Positions 42,704 through 52,001 of a stretch of DNA of 64,000 bases are shown here, in pieces. Positions within the stretch are counted from its first letter, which is position 1. Each line of letters starts with the position of its first letter. This stretch comes from Qipengyuania intermedia. GTDB taxonomy: Bacteria; Pseudomonadota; Alphaproteobacteria; Sphingomonadales; Sphingomonadaceae. Made by a program: the position numbers and the translations under genes. The stretch is from positions 930,001-994,000 of the forward strand of contig NZ_JAIGNS010000001.1 of assembly GCF_019711615.1 (NCBI RefSeq). The letters run 5' to 3'. The notes under the pieces were generated by a model. That model was given only the letters and a program-made list of their open reading frames with translations, searched no databases and had not been told where the DNA came from.

Positions 42704-45671
42704 ACAGCGCGATTACAAAGACACGGTCTTCCTTCCCAAGACCGATTTTCCCATGAAGGCCGGCCTCCCCCAGAAGGAGCCGAAGATCCTTGCGCGCTGG
42801 CAGGAACAAAATCTCTACGAAGAGCTGCGCGAGGCCCGCAAGGACCGCGAGAAGTTCATCCTTCACGACGGCCCGCCCTACGCCAATGGCGACATGCATA
42901 TCGGCCATGCGCTGAACCGCATCCTCAAGGATATGGTGGTGCGCAGCCAGACGCTGCTCGGCAAGGACGCGCCCTTCGTGCCCGGCTGGGACTGCCACGG
43001 CCTGCCGATCGAGTGGAAGGTGGAGGAACAGTTCCGCAAGAAGAAGCGCGACAAGAATGCGATCCCAGCGAGCGAATTCCGCGCCGAATGCCGCGCCTAT
43101 GCGCAGAAATGGGTCGACGTTCAGCGCGAACAGCTGAAGCGCCTCGGCCTGATGGCGGATTTCGACAATCCCTATCTCACCATGCAGTTCGAAAGCGAGG
43201 CGACCATCGTTGCCGAGCTGATGAAGTTTGCCGAAGCCGGAAACCTCTATCGCGGATCGAAGCCGGTGATGTGGTCGCCGGTCGAAGAAACCGCGCTGGC
43301 CGAAGCCGAGGTCGAATATGAGGACATCACCTCGACCCAGATCGACGTCGCTTTCGAGATCGTGGAATCGCCGATTGAGGAACTGGTCGGCGCGCATGCG
43401 GTGATCTGGACCACCACGCCGTGGACGATCCCGGTGAACCAGGCTTTGGCCTATGGGCCGGACGTTGAGTATCAGCGTATTTCAGTAAGCCTCGATATTG
43501 ATGTCGACTTGCCGGACGGTTCGGACGAACTTGCCCGGTGGATGCGCAACTGCGACTTTTTGCTGAATAATTCATTCCTCGTTGCTACTGAACTGGTCGA
43601 AGTCTTTGCAGAACGTGTGAGGCGTGCGGTGCAAGACAGCGTGGATCCGACAGCAGGGATCACATTAGATGATCTCTACATCAGCTGGGCGGGCAAAGGC
43701 TGCGAACTCGCCGGAACCGTCGCCCGCCACCCGATGCACCATCTCGGCGGGTTCTACGCCAAGCCGCGTCCGCTGCTAGCAGGTGATTTCGTCACCACCG
43801 ACAGCGGTACGGGCCTCGTCCATATGTCGCCCGACCATGGCGAGGACGACTTCCTGCTCTGCCGCGAGCACGGCATCGAGCCGGTCTTCGCAGTCATGGG
43901 CGACGGGCGCTATCGCGACGACTGGGAATGGCTGGGCGCATCCGATGACCGCCGCCGTGCGGTCATCAACAAGGCTTTCAATGCGCCCGACGGACCGATC
44001 TGCTCGGACCTTCGCGAAGCGGGTGCGCTGCTGTCGGCCAGCGACGACTACCAGCACTCCTACCCTCACAGCTGGCGCTCGAAGGCGAAGGTCATCTATC
44101 GCTGCACGCCGCAGTGGTTCGTGCCGATGGACAAGCCGCTCGACACCGGCGACTTCGACGTGGCTGTGCCCGAAGGCTTCGGCGCTGCCATCGCGCTCGC
44201 CACCAGCAAGGACCATTCGACCTTGCGCGAAATCGCCATGCGCGAGATCGAGCGGGTGAAGTTCTATCCCGAGAAAGGCCGCCGCCGCATCGGCTCCATG
44301 GTCGAAGGCCGCCCCGACTGGGTGCTGTCGCGCCAGCGCGCATGGGGTGTGCCGATCACGCTCTTCGTGCGTAGCGACGGTTCCTATCTGCAAGACCCGC
44401 AGGTGAATGCCCGCGTTGTCGCAGCCGTGCGCGAACAGGGCGTCGATGCCTGGGACGAAAGCCGCAAGGCCGAATATCTCGGCGCCGACCACGACCCGGC
44501 AGAGTTCGAGATGGTCACCGACATTCTCGACGTCTGGTTCGATTCGGGTTGTACCCACGCGTTTACGCTCGAAGGCGACCGCTGGCCCGACCAGCGCTGG
44601 CCCGCCGACCTCTATCTCGAAGGCAGCGACCAGCATCGCGGCTGGTTCCAGTCGAGCCTGCTCGAAAGCTCCGCCACCCGCGGACGCGCCCCTTATGACG
44701 CGGTGCTGACCCATGGGTTCACCATGGACAAGCAGGGCAAGAAGATGTCGAAGAGCCTCGGCAACACCATCGACCCGCTGAAGGTGATGGAACAGTACGG
44801 CGCGGACATCATCCGCCTCTGGGCGCTCTCCGTCGACTTCACCGAAGACCATCGCATCGGCGATGAAATCCTCAAAGGCGTGGGCGACCAGTACCGCCGC
44901 CTGCGCAACACGTTCCGTTACCTTCTCGGCGCGCTCGACGGGTTCGTCGGCGACATGGGCGATGTGGGCGAGATTCCCGAGCTGGAGCGTTATGTGCTCG
45001 CGTTGCTCGCCGATCTCGACGGCAAGCTGAAGGCCGCGCTCGAGAGTTACGACTACAACACCTACACGCGCCTGCTGGTCGAATTCTGCAACGAGGACCT
45101 GTCCGCGTTCTATTTCGATATCCGCAAGGACTGCCTCTATTGCGACGGCCCGGATAGCGTGAAGCGCAATGCTTATCGCACGGTGCTCGACCTGCTGTTC
45201 CATGCGCTGGTCCGCTATGCCGCGCCGGTGCTCGTGTTCACCGCCGAAGAGGCATGGACCACGCGTTACCCCGACGGCGGCAGCGTGCACCTGCTCGACT
45301 GGCCCGCAGTGCCAGGCGTGACTGCCGACGGGGCCCGCTGGGATGCCTTGCGCGAATTGCGCGAGCGGGTGACCGAAGCGATCGAGCCGCTGCGCCGTGA
45401 CAAGACCATCCGCTCCAGCCTCGAAGCAGACGTCATCGTTCCCGCCAGCGCCGTGCCCGAAGGCTTCAGCGACGAAGACCTCGCCGAACTGTTCATCACC
45501 GCGTCAGTGACGCGCGGCGATAGCGACATGGTGACTGTCACTCGAACCGGCGAATCCAAATGCGGCCGTTGCTGGCGCCTGCTGCCCTCGGTTTCCGAGG
45601 ACGGCGCGCTGTGCGATCGCTGTGACGACGTAATCGAGCAGATGGACGCTGCCGGGAGTGCGGGCGAATGA
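42696..45671 (+). CDS. ileS: Isoleucine--tRNA ligase
   Basis: Charges tRNA-Ile and edits valine. It has 991 residues: HIGH at 68-71 (YANGDMHIGHALNRI), CP1 editing domain (about 180-400) with TTTPWTIPVN and DSGTGLVHMSPDHGEDDF, KMSKS at about 683-687, anticodon-binding domain, and C-terminal zinc fingers (CGRCW and CDRCD). Within CP1, residues about 256-328 are unlike what I expect: the stretch between YQRISVS and KGCELAGT is roughly 39 residues longer than in E. coli IleS and its DNA is about 50% GC against 67-72% in the flanks. Whether editing is affected cannot be told. Confidence 0.96.
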   Translation: MTEQRDYKDTVFLPKTDFPMKAGLPQKEPKILARWQEQNLYEELREARKDREKFILHDGPPYANGDMHIGHALNRILKDMVVRSQTLLGKDAPFVPGWDCHGLPIEWKVEEQFRKKKRDKNAIPASEFRAECRAYAQKWVDVQREQLKRLGLMADFDNPYLTMQFESEATIVAELMKFAEAGNLYRGSKPVMWSPVEETALAEAEVEYEDITSTQIDVAFEIVESPIEELVGAHAVIWTTTPWTIPVNQALAYGPDVEYQRISVSLDIDVDLPDGSDELARWMRNCDFLLNNSFLVATELVEVFAERVRRAVQDSVDPTAGITLDDLYISWAGKGCELAGTVARHPMHHLGGFYAKPRPLLAGDFVTTDSGTGLVHMSPDHGEDDFLLCREHGIEPVFAVMGDGRYRDDWEWLGASDDRRRAVINKAFNAPDGPICSDLREAGALLSASDDYQHSYPHSWRSKAKVIYRCTPQWFVPMDKPLDTGDFDVAVPEGFGAAIALATSKDHSTLREIAMREIERVKFYPEKGRRRIGSMVEGRPDWVLSRQRAWGVPITLFVRSDGSYLQDPQVNARVVAAVREQGVDAWDESRKAEYLGADHDPAEFEMVTDILDVWFDSGCTHAFTLEGDRWPDQRWPADLYLEGSDQHRGWFQSSLLESSATRGRAPYDAVLTHGFTMDKQGKKMSKSLGNTIDPLKVMEQYGADIIRLWALSVDFTEDHRIGDEILKGVGDQYRRLRNTFRYLLGALDGFVGDMGDVGEIPELERYVLALLADLDGKLKAALESYDYNTYTRLLVEFCNEDLSAFYFDIRKDCLYCDGPDSVKRNAYRTVLDLLFHALVRYAAPVLVFTAEEAWTTRYPDGGSVHLLDWPAVPGVTADGARWDALRELRERVTEAIEPLRRDKTIRSSLEADVIVPASAVPEGFSDEDLAELFITASVTRGDSDMVTVTRTGESKCGRCWRLLPSVSEDGALCDRCDDVIEQMDAAGSAGE

Positions 45672-46210
45672 CCCCGGTCCTACGCAATCGCCTCATCGGC
45701 GTGGCAATCGCGTTTGCGATCTATGCGGCCGACCAGGTCGTCAAATGGTGGGTCGACGGCCCGCTCGGCCTGAAAAGGCAGCACGACAAGATGGACCTGC
45801 TGCCGTTCTTCGACCTGTACCGCATCCACAATTACGGCGTGTCTCTTGGCATGTTCGAGGCGACAAGTCCGGAAACGCGGTGGCTCCTCGTCGGCGTCAC
45901 GGCGCTGATCGCTCTGCTGGTCACGGTATGGATGTTCCGTGAGAAGCTGCTTGGCGACATTCTCGGCCTCTCCCTGATCCTCGGCGGTGCGCTCGGGAAT
46001 ATCAAGGATCGCTACGAACTGGGCTATGTCCTCGACTATGCCGACTTTCACATCGGGGATTTCCGCCCCTTCCTCATTTTCAACATCGCAGATGCCGCTA
46101 TCACCATCGGCGTCGTAATCATCCTTGCCCGCGCGTTCTTCATGAGCGACAAGGAAGTCGACGACATGATGGACGGCAAGACGGCAGACGCCGCGGAGAG
46201 CAATACATGA
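45668..46210 (+). CDS. lspA: Lipoprotein signal peptidase II
   Basis: Aspartic peptidase removing signal peptides from prolipoproteins. It has 180 residues and four membrane helices. The conserved HNYGVSLGMFE, GNIKDRYELGYVLDYADFHI and FNIADAAITIGV contain the two catalytic aspartates (LDYADF and NIADA). It overlaps ileS by four bases and the BamF-like lipoprotein gene by four; that lipoprotein and the two OmpA lipoproteins in this window would be its substrates. Confidence 0.96.
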   Translation: MTPVLRNRLIGVAIAFAIYAADQVVKWWVDGPLGLKRQHDKMDLLPFFDLYRIHNYGVSLGMFEATSPETRWLLVGVTALIALLVTVWMFREKLLGDILGLSLILGGALGNIKDRYELGYVLDYADFHIGDFRPFLIFNIADAAITIGVVIILARAFFMSDKEVDDMMDGKTADAAESNT

Positions 46211-46617
46211 ATACCTTCACTCGCATCGCCCTGGTGAGCGCCGCCGCAAGCACGCTCGCAGCCTGTGGCAGCGGCGGTTTCCTCAATCGCGAACGTCCCG
46301 ACGAATTTGCCGTGCAGCGCCAGGCTCCGCTGGTCGTTCCGCCGGACTTCAATCTTGTCCCGCCGGCACCGGGTGCTCCGCGTCCGGCAGAAGGCACGGC
46401 TGCGGAACAGGCTCTCGAAGCCCTGTTCGGTGGACCTGCTGCGCGTAGCTCGGTCGAAACTTCGGTCCTCGACCGTGCTGGTTCTTCCGAGCCGGGCATT
46501 CGCAGCATGATCGGCAGCGAAGGCACCAATACGGTCGCCAAGGGCAGCGTGACGCGCGATATCGTGGCCGCGCCCGAAGGCGACGGTGCTACGGCGCAGG
46601 CCGTCATTCCGGGCTGA
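46207..46617 (+). CDS. DUF3035 lipoprotein (BamF-like)
   Basis: 136 residues. The signal peptide ends in the lipobox LAAC (C20). The following FLNRERPDEFAVQRQAPLVV with PPDFNLVPP is the hallmark of DUF3035, described in Caulobacter as BamF, a part of the outer-membrane barrel assembly machine. The rest is low-complexity Ala/Gly/Glu-rich. It is the last gene of the purE-ileS-lspA run, overlapping lspA by four bases. Confidence 0.85.
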   Translation: MNTFTRIALVSAAASTLAACGSGGFLNRERPDEFAVQRQAPLVVPPDFNLVPPAPGAPRPAEGTAAEQALEALFGGPAARSSVETSVLDRAGSSEPGIRSMIGSEGTNTVAKGSVTRDIVAAPEGDGATAQAVIPG

Positions 46618-46621
46618 TCAC

Positions 46622-46640
46622 GCTTCCCGGTCCGGGAAGC
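46622..46640. terminator. Hairpin between convergent genes
   Basis: GCTTCCC-N5-GGGAAGC is a symmetrical inverted repeat filling the 24-base gap between the BamF-like and CNNM-family stops. It has no T-run on either strand, so it may act as a bidirectional 3'-end structure. Confidence 0.4.
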
Positions 46641-46641
46641 T

Positions 46642-47967
46642 TCAGCCCCCGTCGTCTTCGGAAGCCTTTGCTCCGTCCAGTGCGCTGACCAGGAGCTTGT
46701 CGATCCGGCGTTCGTCGAGATCGATAACCTCGAAGCGCCAGCCTTGCTCTTCAAACCACTCGCCCTCGGCGGGTAGCTTCTTCAGCACTGCGAGCACGAA
46801 ACCGGCGACGGTCGCGAATTCGCGGTCTTCGCCATATTCTACGCCCAACCTGTCGGCGAGCGCATCGGCGCTCAGAGAACCCGACACCAGCAGCGAACCA
46901 TCCGCACGCTCCACGATACCGGGCGAATCGCCCGGATCCTGGTCGCTTACAAAGTCGCCCACGATTGCCGTGAGGAGATCGACCGGCGTCACGATCCCGT
47001 CGAGATGGCCGTATTCGTCATGGACCATGGCCATGGCGATATCGGCCTGCTGCAGGACGCGCAGGGCATCCACGGCATCGAGCTGGTCCGGAACGACCTC
47101 AGCCTTGCGCAAGAGATCCTGCAGGACCACCGGACCTCCGGCTACTTGTGCCGCCAGGATTTCGCGTACCCTCACGAGGCCGAGGACCTTGTCGGGGGAT
47201 CCGTCCGCGACGGGCCATACCGAATGGGGACTTTCCGCTAGGAGATTCGAAATAGCTTCCTCGTCAGCGGCAATATCGATCCAGTCGATTTCGGTCCGCG
47301 GCGTCATCACTTCGCGTACGGGACGTTCGGCAAGGCGGACCACGCCGGACAGCATCTGGTGCTGTTCGTGCTCGATCACCCCGCTTCGCGTCGCTTCGGC
47401 GAAAAGCATGTGCAGTTCTTCCGCAGTTACGGCGCTCTGGCCGGCCGGGCGTACGCCGAGCAGGCGGATGATCAGGCTGGAGGACGTATCGAGAAGCCAC
47501 ACAAGCGGAGCGGCGACCTTCGCGATGAAGGCCATCGGCAGCGCCATAGCCGTGGCGATCGGCACGGCAGCGCGCAGCGCGATCTGCTTCGGCACCAGCT
47601 CCCCGATGACGAGGCTGAAATAGGTGGTCAGTGCGATCACCAGGGCAAATCCGACCTGAGGCGCCCATTCCGCGGGTAGCCCGATGGCGGCGAGACGCTC
47701 CCCGACCGGACCGCCGAGGCTGGCGCCGGAGTATGCACCTGCCACGATGCCGACCAGGGTGATCCCGATCTGCACGGTCGAAAGGAACTTGCCCGGATCC
47801 GCCGCCAAAGCGATGGCCGCTTTGGCGCCCGCGCTGCCTTGCTGGGCTGCGCCTTGCAGCCGCCCGGTGCGCGCCGAAACGATAGCGAGTTCGCTCATGG
47901 CAAAAACGCCGTTGAGCATGATGAGCCCGGCGATGATGAGCAAGTCTGTCCAGGGAAAGGGTGTCAC
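46642..47967 (-). CDS. CNNM/CorC-family membrane protein (hemolysin-related, CBS domains)
   Basis: 441 residues: an N-terminal DUF21 transmembrane domain with four helices (about 5-170, including IALTTYFSLVIGELVPKQIA), two CBS domains (about 215-330; VREVMTPRTEIDWIDI and MVHDEYGHLDGIVTPVDLL) and a C-terminal CorC/HlyC domain (FATVAGFVLAVLKKLP). The family is linked to Mg2+/Co2+ transport or its control rather than true haemolysis. It is divergent from the glycine-zipper OmpA gene. Confidence 0.9.
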   Translation of the reverse strand: MTPFPWTDLLIIAGLIMLNGVFAMSELAIVSARTGRLQGAAQQGSAGAKAAIALAADPGKFLSTVQIGITLVGIVAGAYSGASLGGPVGERLAAIGLPAEWAPQVGFALVIALTTYFSLVIGELVPKQIALRAAVPIATAMALPMAFIAKVAAPLVWLLDTSSSLIIRLLGVRPAGQSAVTAEELHMLFAEATRSGVIEHEQHQMLSGVVRLAERPVREVMTPRTEIDWIDIAADEEAISNLLAESPHSVWPVADGSPDKVLGLVRVREILAAQVAGGPVVLQDLLRKAEVVPDQLDAVDALRVLQQADIAMAMVHDEYGHLDGIVTPVDLLTAIVGDFVSDQDPGDSPGIVERADGSLLVSGSLSADALADRLGVEYGEDREFATVAGFVLAVLKKLPAEGEWFEEQGWRFEVIDLDERRIDKLLVSALDGAKASEDDGG

Positions 47968-48010
47968 AGTCCTGCGCTAGCACAAATTATCGCGCATGCC
48001 AGTGCTTCGC

Positions 48011-48035
48011 GGAACACTGGGCCGTTTCGCTTGTT
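48011..48035 (+). promoter_or_regulatory. Weak ECF-type promoter match upstream of the OmpA lipoprotein gene
   Basis: GGAAC, 16 bases, then TGTT, one mismatch from the GGAAC-N16/17-CGTT pattern of the alphaproteobacterial general stress sigma factor EcfG. It is about 100 bases before the ATG. Such short patterns arise by chance, so this is tentative. Confidence 0.2.
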
Positions 48036-48135
48036 GGGAACTTTCAGAGGCGCTGGTGGGCGCGTCCCACATGGCGTGTCGGCACCGGCTCGTAAGGAGC
48101 CGCTGGCCGTCATAACTCTAGAAGGGGATATATTT

Positions 48136-48828
48136 ATGCAAAAATCACGGATTTTCCTCGCAGGTTTCTCGGCAGTCGCCCTCATGGGCACCTCGGCCTG
48201 CGTCACCGACCCGAACACGGGTGAAAAGAAGATTTCGCGCACCGTCCTCGGCGGCGTCGGCGGTGCAGTCGCCGGCGGCCTGCTTGGTGGCGTCATCGGT
48301 GGCAAGACCGGCCGTATTATCGGTGCTGCAGGCGGTGCAGCTGCCGGCGGCTATGTCGGCTACAAGATGGACCAGCAAATCAAGGAGCTCGAAGAGCAGA
48401 CTGCCGGTTCGGGCGTAGACGTCAGCGAAGTCGATGGCGGCGAGGCTATCCTCGTGAACCTGCCGGACGGCGTGACGTTTGCTACTGGCAGCGCCACGAT
48501 CAACAGCGCTTTCCGCCAGACCCTCGACCGGGTCGCGCAGAACCTAGTCCAGTATCCGAACAGCCTGATCGACGTGTACGGCTACACCGACACCGTTGGT
48601 GCCTCGGACTTCAACCAGCGCCTCTCGGAGCAGCGTGCGCAGGCAGTCGCAAACTATCTGACCAGCCGCGGCGTGAGCTCTTCGCGCATCCGCTGGATGG
48701 GCTTTGGTGAAACCAATCTCGCGGTCCAGACTGCGGACGGCGTTGCCGAACCGCTCAACCGCCGCGTCGAAATCAAGATTATCCCCTTCGACCAAGACGA
48801 TGTCGAAGCAGCCCAGCAGGGCAACTGA
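48136..48828 (+). CDS. OmpA-family lipoprotein with glycine zipper
   Basis: 230 residues from the ATG at 48136 (AGAAGGGGA upstream). The signal peptide ends GTSAC (C22). A glycine-zipper membrane segment (about 38-75; VGGAVAGGLLGGVIGGKTG and IIGAAGGAAAGGYVGYKMDQ) precedes an OmpA peptidoglycan-binding domain with DVYGYTDTVGASDFNQRLSE and LNRRVEIKIIP. This is the YiaD-like layout linking outer membrane to cell wall. A strong terminator follows. Confidence 0.92.
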   Translation: MQKSRIFLAGFSAVALMGTSACVTDPNTGEKKISRTVLGGVGGAVAGGLLGGVIGGKTGRIIGAAGGAAAGGYVGYKMDQQIKELEEQTAGSGVDVSEVDGGEAILVNLPDGVTFATGSATINSAFRQTLDRVAQNLVQYPNSLIDVYGYTDTVGASDFNQRLSEQRAQAVANYLTSRGVSSSRIRWMGFGETNLAVQTADGVAEPLNRRVEIKIIPFDQDDVEAAQQGN

Positions 48829-48856
48829 TCCGAGCCTTTCGGAAAAGTCGCAGGAA

Positions 48857-48888
48857 AGGGGCCGGGCCAAAACCCGGTCCCTTTTTTG
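48857..48888 (+). terminator. Rho-independent terminator of the OmpA lipoprotein gene
   Basis: The stem AGGGGCCGGG/CCCGGTCCCT with a short A-rich loop is followed by TTTTTTGTT, starting 28 bases past the stop. Confidence 0.9.
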
Positions 48889-48897
48889 TTGGGGGTG

Positions 48898-49680
48898 CTA
48901 TTTGGAACCCAGGGTCGCAGCCCGTTCGGCGAGATGCGCAACCGTTGCGGAATGGATGCCGGGGGCGCTCACGACCATGCCGAACTCGCGCGGGTCGCGC
49001 TTGTTGTAATTCAGCTTGCGCCCGAAGGCGTCCGAGACAGCCGCGCCCGCTTCGCGCGCGATGAGAGCCGCTGCCGCAATGTCCCACTCAAAGCCCCAGC
49101 GCAGGGTCGCGACCAAGTCGGCTTCGTCCGCCGCCACCATCGCCATGCGTAGCGCAATCGAGTTGGGCTGGTAAACTTTCTCAAGCATCCGGTCCTGTTT
49201 CATCAGGTCTGCTGCAGGGACACGGGCACCGGTGAATTCCTCGCGCTTGGAGGAAACAAGCTTCTCGCCGTTTCTCCAGGAACCCTGTCCTGCAGTTGCT
49301 TGCCAGACTTCCTTACGGGCGGGCGCACAGAGCGAGCCGATCAGCGGCCGACCTGCACTTATCAGGGCAACGGACACCGCCCAGCCCGGACGGCCACGAA
49401 TGAAATCGCGGGTTCCGTCGATAGGATCGACGAGCCAGATAAGATCGCGGTCGAGACGCGCCGGATCGTCGACCGTCTCTTCCGAAAGCCAGCCGGCCGC
49501 AGGCAACAGCGCGCCCAATTCTCGCTTGAGGAAGGCGTCGACGGCCAGATCGGCTTCGCATACCGGGCTGCCTGGAGTCTTTTCCCAGGTACGCACGTCG
49601 TTGCCCGCGCCTGGCCAGAGGTCCAGCGCGATCCGTCCCGCTTCGGAGACGATCGATTCGAGTCGCTTTGCGTCGATCAT
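48898..49680 (-). CDS. cysQ: 3'(2'),5'-bisphosphate nucleotidase, IMPase family
   Basis: Removes the by-product PAP of sulfate assimilation. It has 260 residues from the ATG at 49678-49680. The IMPase metal site is shown by [29 protein letters not shown] and the later [33 protein letters not shown] and [19 protein letters not shown] fit CysQ. No sulfur gene is nearby, so a related inositol or nucleotide phosphatase remains possible. It is divergent from sucC and convergent with the OmpA lipoprotein gene. Confidence 0.82.
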   Translation of the reverse strand: MIDAKRLESIVSEAGRIALDLWPGAGNDVRTWEKTPGSPVCEADLAVDAFLKRELGALLPAAGWLSEETVDDPARLDRDLIWLVDPIDGTRDFIRGRPGWAVSVALISAGRPLIGSLCAPARKEVWQATAGQGSWRNGEKLVSSKREEFTGARVPAADLMKQDRMLEKVYQPNSIALRMAMVAADEADLVATLRWGFEWDIAAAALIAREAGAAVSDAFGRKLNYNKRDPREFGMVVSAPGIHSATVAHLAERAATLGSK

Positions 49681-49799
49681 GGATGGGAAGCGCCCCTGCA
49701 CCCGAAAGTCGCACTTTTCAAGCGGGGCCAGACATGCTTATGCGGCCCCGCAACTCGATTCCCTCCAGCCGCGCTGAACGCGAAGGACGAAAGCCCGAA

Positions 49800-50999
49800 A
49801 TGAACATCCACGAATACCAGGCCAAGGAACTGCTCGCGAAATACGGCATCGCCGTCCCTGCGGGTCATGCAGCACTCACCGTCGAAGAGGCGGTTGAAGG
49901 CGCCAAACAGCTTCCGGGCCCGCTCTACGTGGTAAAAGCACAGATCCACGCCGGCGGCCGCGGCAAGGGCAAGTTCAAGGAACTCGGCCCCGATGCGAAG
50001 GGCGGCGTCCGCCTGTCGAAGAGCATCGAGGACGTCGAAGCGAACGCCAAGGAAATGCTCGGCAATACGCTGGTCACGATCCAGACCGGTGATGAAGGCA
50101 AGCAGGTCAATCGCCTCTACGTGACCGATGGTGTCGACATCGCGCATGAATACTATCTCTCGATGCTGGTCGACCGCGCCAGCGGCCAAGTCGCCATGAT
50201 CGCTTCGACCGAAGGCGGGATGGACATCGAAGACGTCGCGCACGAGACGCCCGAAAAGATCACCACGATCACCATCGACCCGGCACAGGGCTTCATGCCC
50301 CACCATGGCCGCGCGGTAGCCTTCGCCCTCAAGCTGACGGGCGACACAAACAAGCAGTGCCAGAAGCTCGCCAAGCAGCTCTACACCGCCTTCATGGACC
50401 TCGACATGGAAATGCTCGAGATCAACCCGCTGGTGGAAGACAAGGACGGCAACCTGCTCGTCCTCGACACCAAGATGAGCTTCGACGGCAACGCGCTCTA
50501 CCGCCACAAGGACGTGGAAGCGATGCGCGACGAGACCGAGGAAGACCCGGCCGAAGTCGAAGCGAGCGAATACGACCTCGCCTACATCAAGCTCGACGGC
50601 AACATCGGCTGCATGGTCAACGGCGCAGGCCTCGCCATGGCGACGATGGACATCATCAAGCTCAACGGCGCTTTCCCCGCGAACTTCCTCGATGTGGGCG
50701 GCGGCGCAACGACCGAGAAGGTCACTGCGGCGTTTAAGATCATCCTCAAGGACCCTGCGGTCGAGGGTATTCTCGTGAACATCTTCGGCGGCATCATGCG
50801 CTGCGACACCATCGCCGAAGGTATTGTTGTCGCGGCCAAGGAAGTCGAGCTCGACGTGCCGCTGGTCGTCCGTCTCGAAGGTACCAATGTCGAGAAGGGC
50901 AAGGAAATCCTCGCCAACTCGGGCCTGCCGATCGTGCCGGCAGACGATCTGGGCGACGCAGCCAAGAAGATCGTGGCCGAAGTGAAGAAGGCCGCCTGA
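49800..50999 (+). CDS. sucC: Succinate--CoA ligase (ADP-forming) subunit beta
   Basis: TCA-cycle enzyme subunit binding nucleotide and succinate. It has 399 residues: [20 protein letters not shown], the ATP-grasp [37 protein letters not shown], and [20 protein letters not shown] with [15 protein letters not shown] (succinate-binding/CoA-ligase domain). The ATG is chosen by family N-terminus; the frame runs further upstream. Its partner sucD, usually next, is absent; an FkbM-like gene follows. Confidence 0.97.
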   Translation: MNIHEYQAKELLAKYGIAVPAGHAALTVEEAVEGAKQLPGPLYVVKAQIHAGGRGKGKFKELGPDAKGGVRLSKSIEDVEANAKEMLGNTLVTIQTGDEGKQVNRLYVTDGVDIAHEYYLSMLVDRASGQVAMIASTEGGMDIEDVAHETPEKITTITIDPAQGFMPHHGRAVAFALKLTGDTNKQCQKLAKQLYTAFMDLDMEMLEINPLVEDKDGNLLVLDTKMSFDGNALYRHKDVEAMRDETEEDPAEVEASEYDLAYIKLDGNIGCMVNGAGLAMATMDIIKLNGAFPANFLDVGGGATTEKVTAAFKIILKDPAVEGILVNIFGGIMRCDTIAEGIVVAAKEVELDVPLVVRLEGTNVEKGKEILANSGLPIVPADDLGDAAKKIVAEVKKAA

Positions 51000-51011
51000 T
51001 TGCGGGCTGGC

Positions 51012-51037
51012 GGGCGGACAAAACAGATTGTCCGCCC
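51012..51037 (+). terminator. 9-bp hairpin after sucC overlapping the next start codon
   Basis: GGGCGGACA (51012-51020) and TGTCCGCCC (51029-51037) form a perfect stem around an 8-base loop, 12 bases past the sucC stop. No T-run follows, and the probable TTG start of the fkbM-like gene (51028-51030) straddles the loop-stem junction, so it may act as attenuator or translational control rather than a plain terminator. Confidence 0.55.
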
Positions 51038-51798
51038 CTCCACCCAAGCGCTTGCTCGACCAATTTCGCGAGCTCGTACCGCGGCAGATCAAAGCGAGTA
51101 TTTTCGATAGATTGATCACCAGTCCCGCGCTGTCGCGCTGGGCGGCCGGGACCGATGGGATCGTGAAAAGCCGGGGCCTCCGGTTCGATATCAGCGGCGA
51201 ACACAGTCATCACGCCGGAGCCCTTCGGCTCGGGCTGTACGAGCGTGCAGAGCGCTACATGGCGGCTTCGTTTTACGACGGCACCCGCGACGTGGTGGAA
51301 TTGGGCGCGTCGCTAGGGGTCATCTCTTGCGAACTGGCACGACAGCGTAAACCCGGTATCCGGCTGATCGCCGTCGAGGCCGAACCCACACTGGCCGAGC
51401 GCGCACTCCGCAATCTCAAGCTCAATGGTTTCGTCGATGCGCATGTAGAGAACCTTGCGATCGATTACAGCGGCGCACAATCGGTCGGTTTCGCTAGCGG
51501 GCTCGGACTCGCCGGACGCGTTACCGACAGTGGCGATCTGCAGGTGCCCGCCAGCACTCTCTCCGGACTTCTTGAGACATATGCTGTCGGCGAATTCGAC
51601 CTGGTCATGGATATCGAAGGGGCAGAGGATGCGGTTCTACGAAACGAGTTCGACGCCCTGCAACGGTGTGGGCGCATCCTGTGCGAATTCGACAGCGATC
51701 ACCTCGATGCCGAAGGCACCCCTCCGCTTCTCGCGCAGCTTGGCTTCCGGATGATCTATCGCCACGAATCCTGCGCAGCGTTCGAGCGTATCGACTAG
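51028..51798 (+). CDS. FkbM-family methyltransferase
   Basis: 256 residues if the TTG at 51028 is used; no ATG or GTG with a ribosome-binding site is near, so the start is uncertain. The SAM-binding motif I is [20 protein letters not shown], followed by [20 protein letters not shown] and the family's late [18 protein letters not shown]. FkbM enzymes O-methylate sugars or small molecules; the substrate here is unknown. A perfect hairpin covers its start. No polysaccharide cluster surrounds it. Confidence 0.8.
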   Translation: MSAPPPKRLLDQFRELVPRQIKASIFDRLITSPALSRWAAGTDGIVKSRGLRFDISGEHSHHAGALRLGLYERAERYMAASFYDGTRDVVELGASLGVISCELARQRKPGIRLIAVEAEPTLAERALRNLKLNGFVDAHVENLAIDYSGAQSVGFASGLGLAGRVTDSGDLQVPASTLSGLLETYAVGEFDLVMDIEGAEDAVLRNEFDALQRCGRILCEFDSDHLDAEGTPPLLAQLGFRMIYRHESCAAFERID

Positions 51799-52001
51799 TT
51801 CCGGTCTCGAAATTGGCGTCGCAATTACGGCGCCAAAGGCAGCAGCGATCAACCAGACGCGCATCGCTTTCACCTTGCCGATCAAGCGGAAACAATTCTG
51901 CGCACCAAGGATAGTTAAAGAGACTGCTCTGCCGCGCTTGACCTGCAGTTTTCTGCGGGCGAGGGAATCGGAAGAGCAAAAGGATTTCGGGGCCCACCAA
52001 C

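Noticed and set aside
43776-45290. 504-codon frame on the minus strand opposite ileS
   Set aside because: Shadow of ileS codon bias; repeated His/Val/Glu-rich composition and no recognisable motif.
51637-51885. 82-codon minus-strand frame with a signal-peptide-like start (MRVWLIAAAFGAVIA)
   Set aside because: Most of it is antisense to the 3' end of the fkbM-like gene, and the C-terminal part is not protein-like. The short hydrophobic start alone is not enough.
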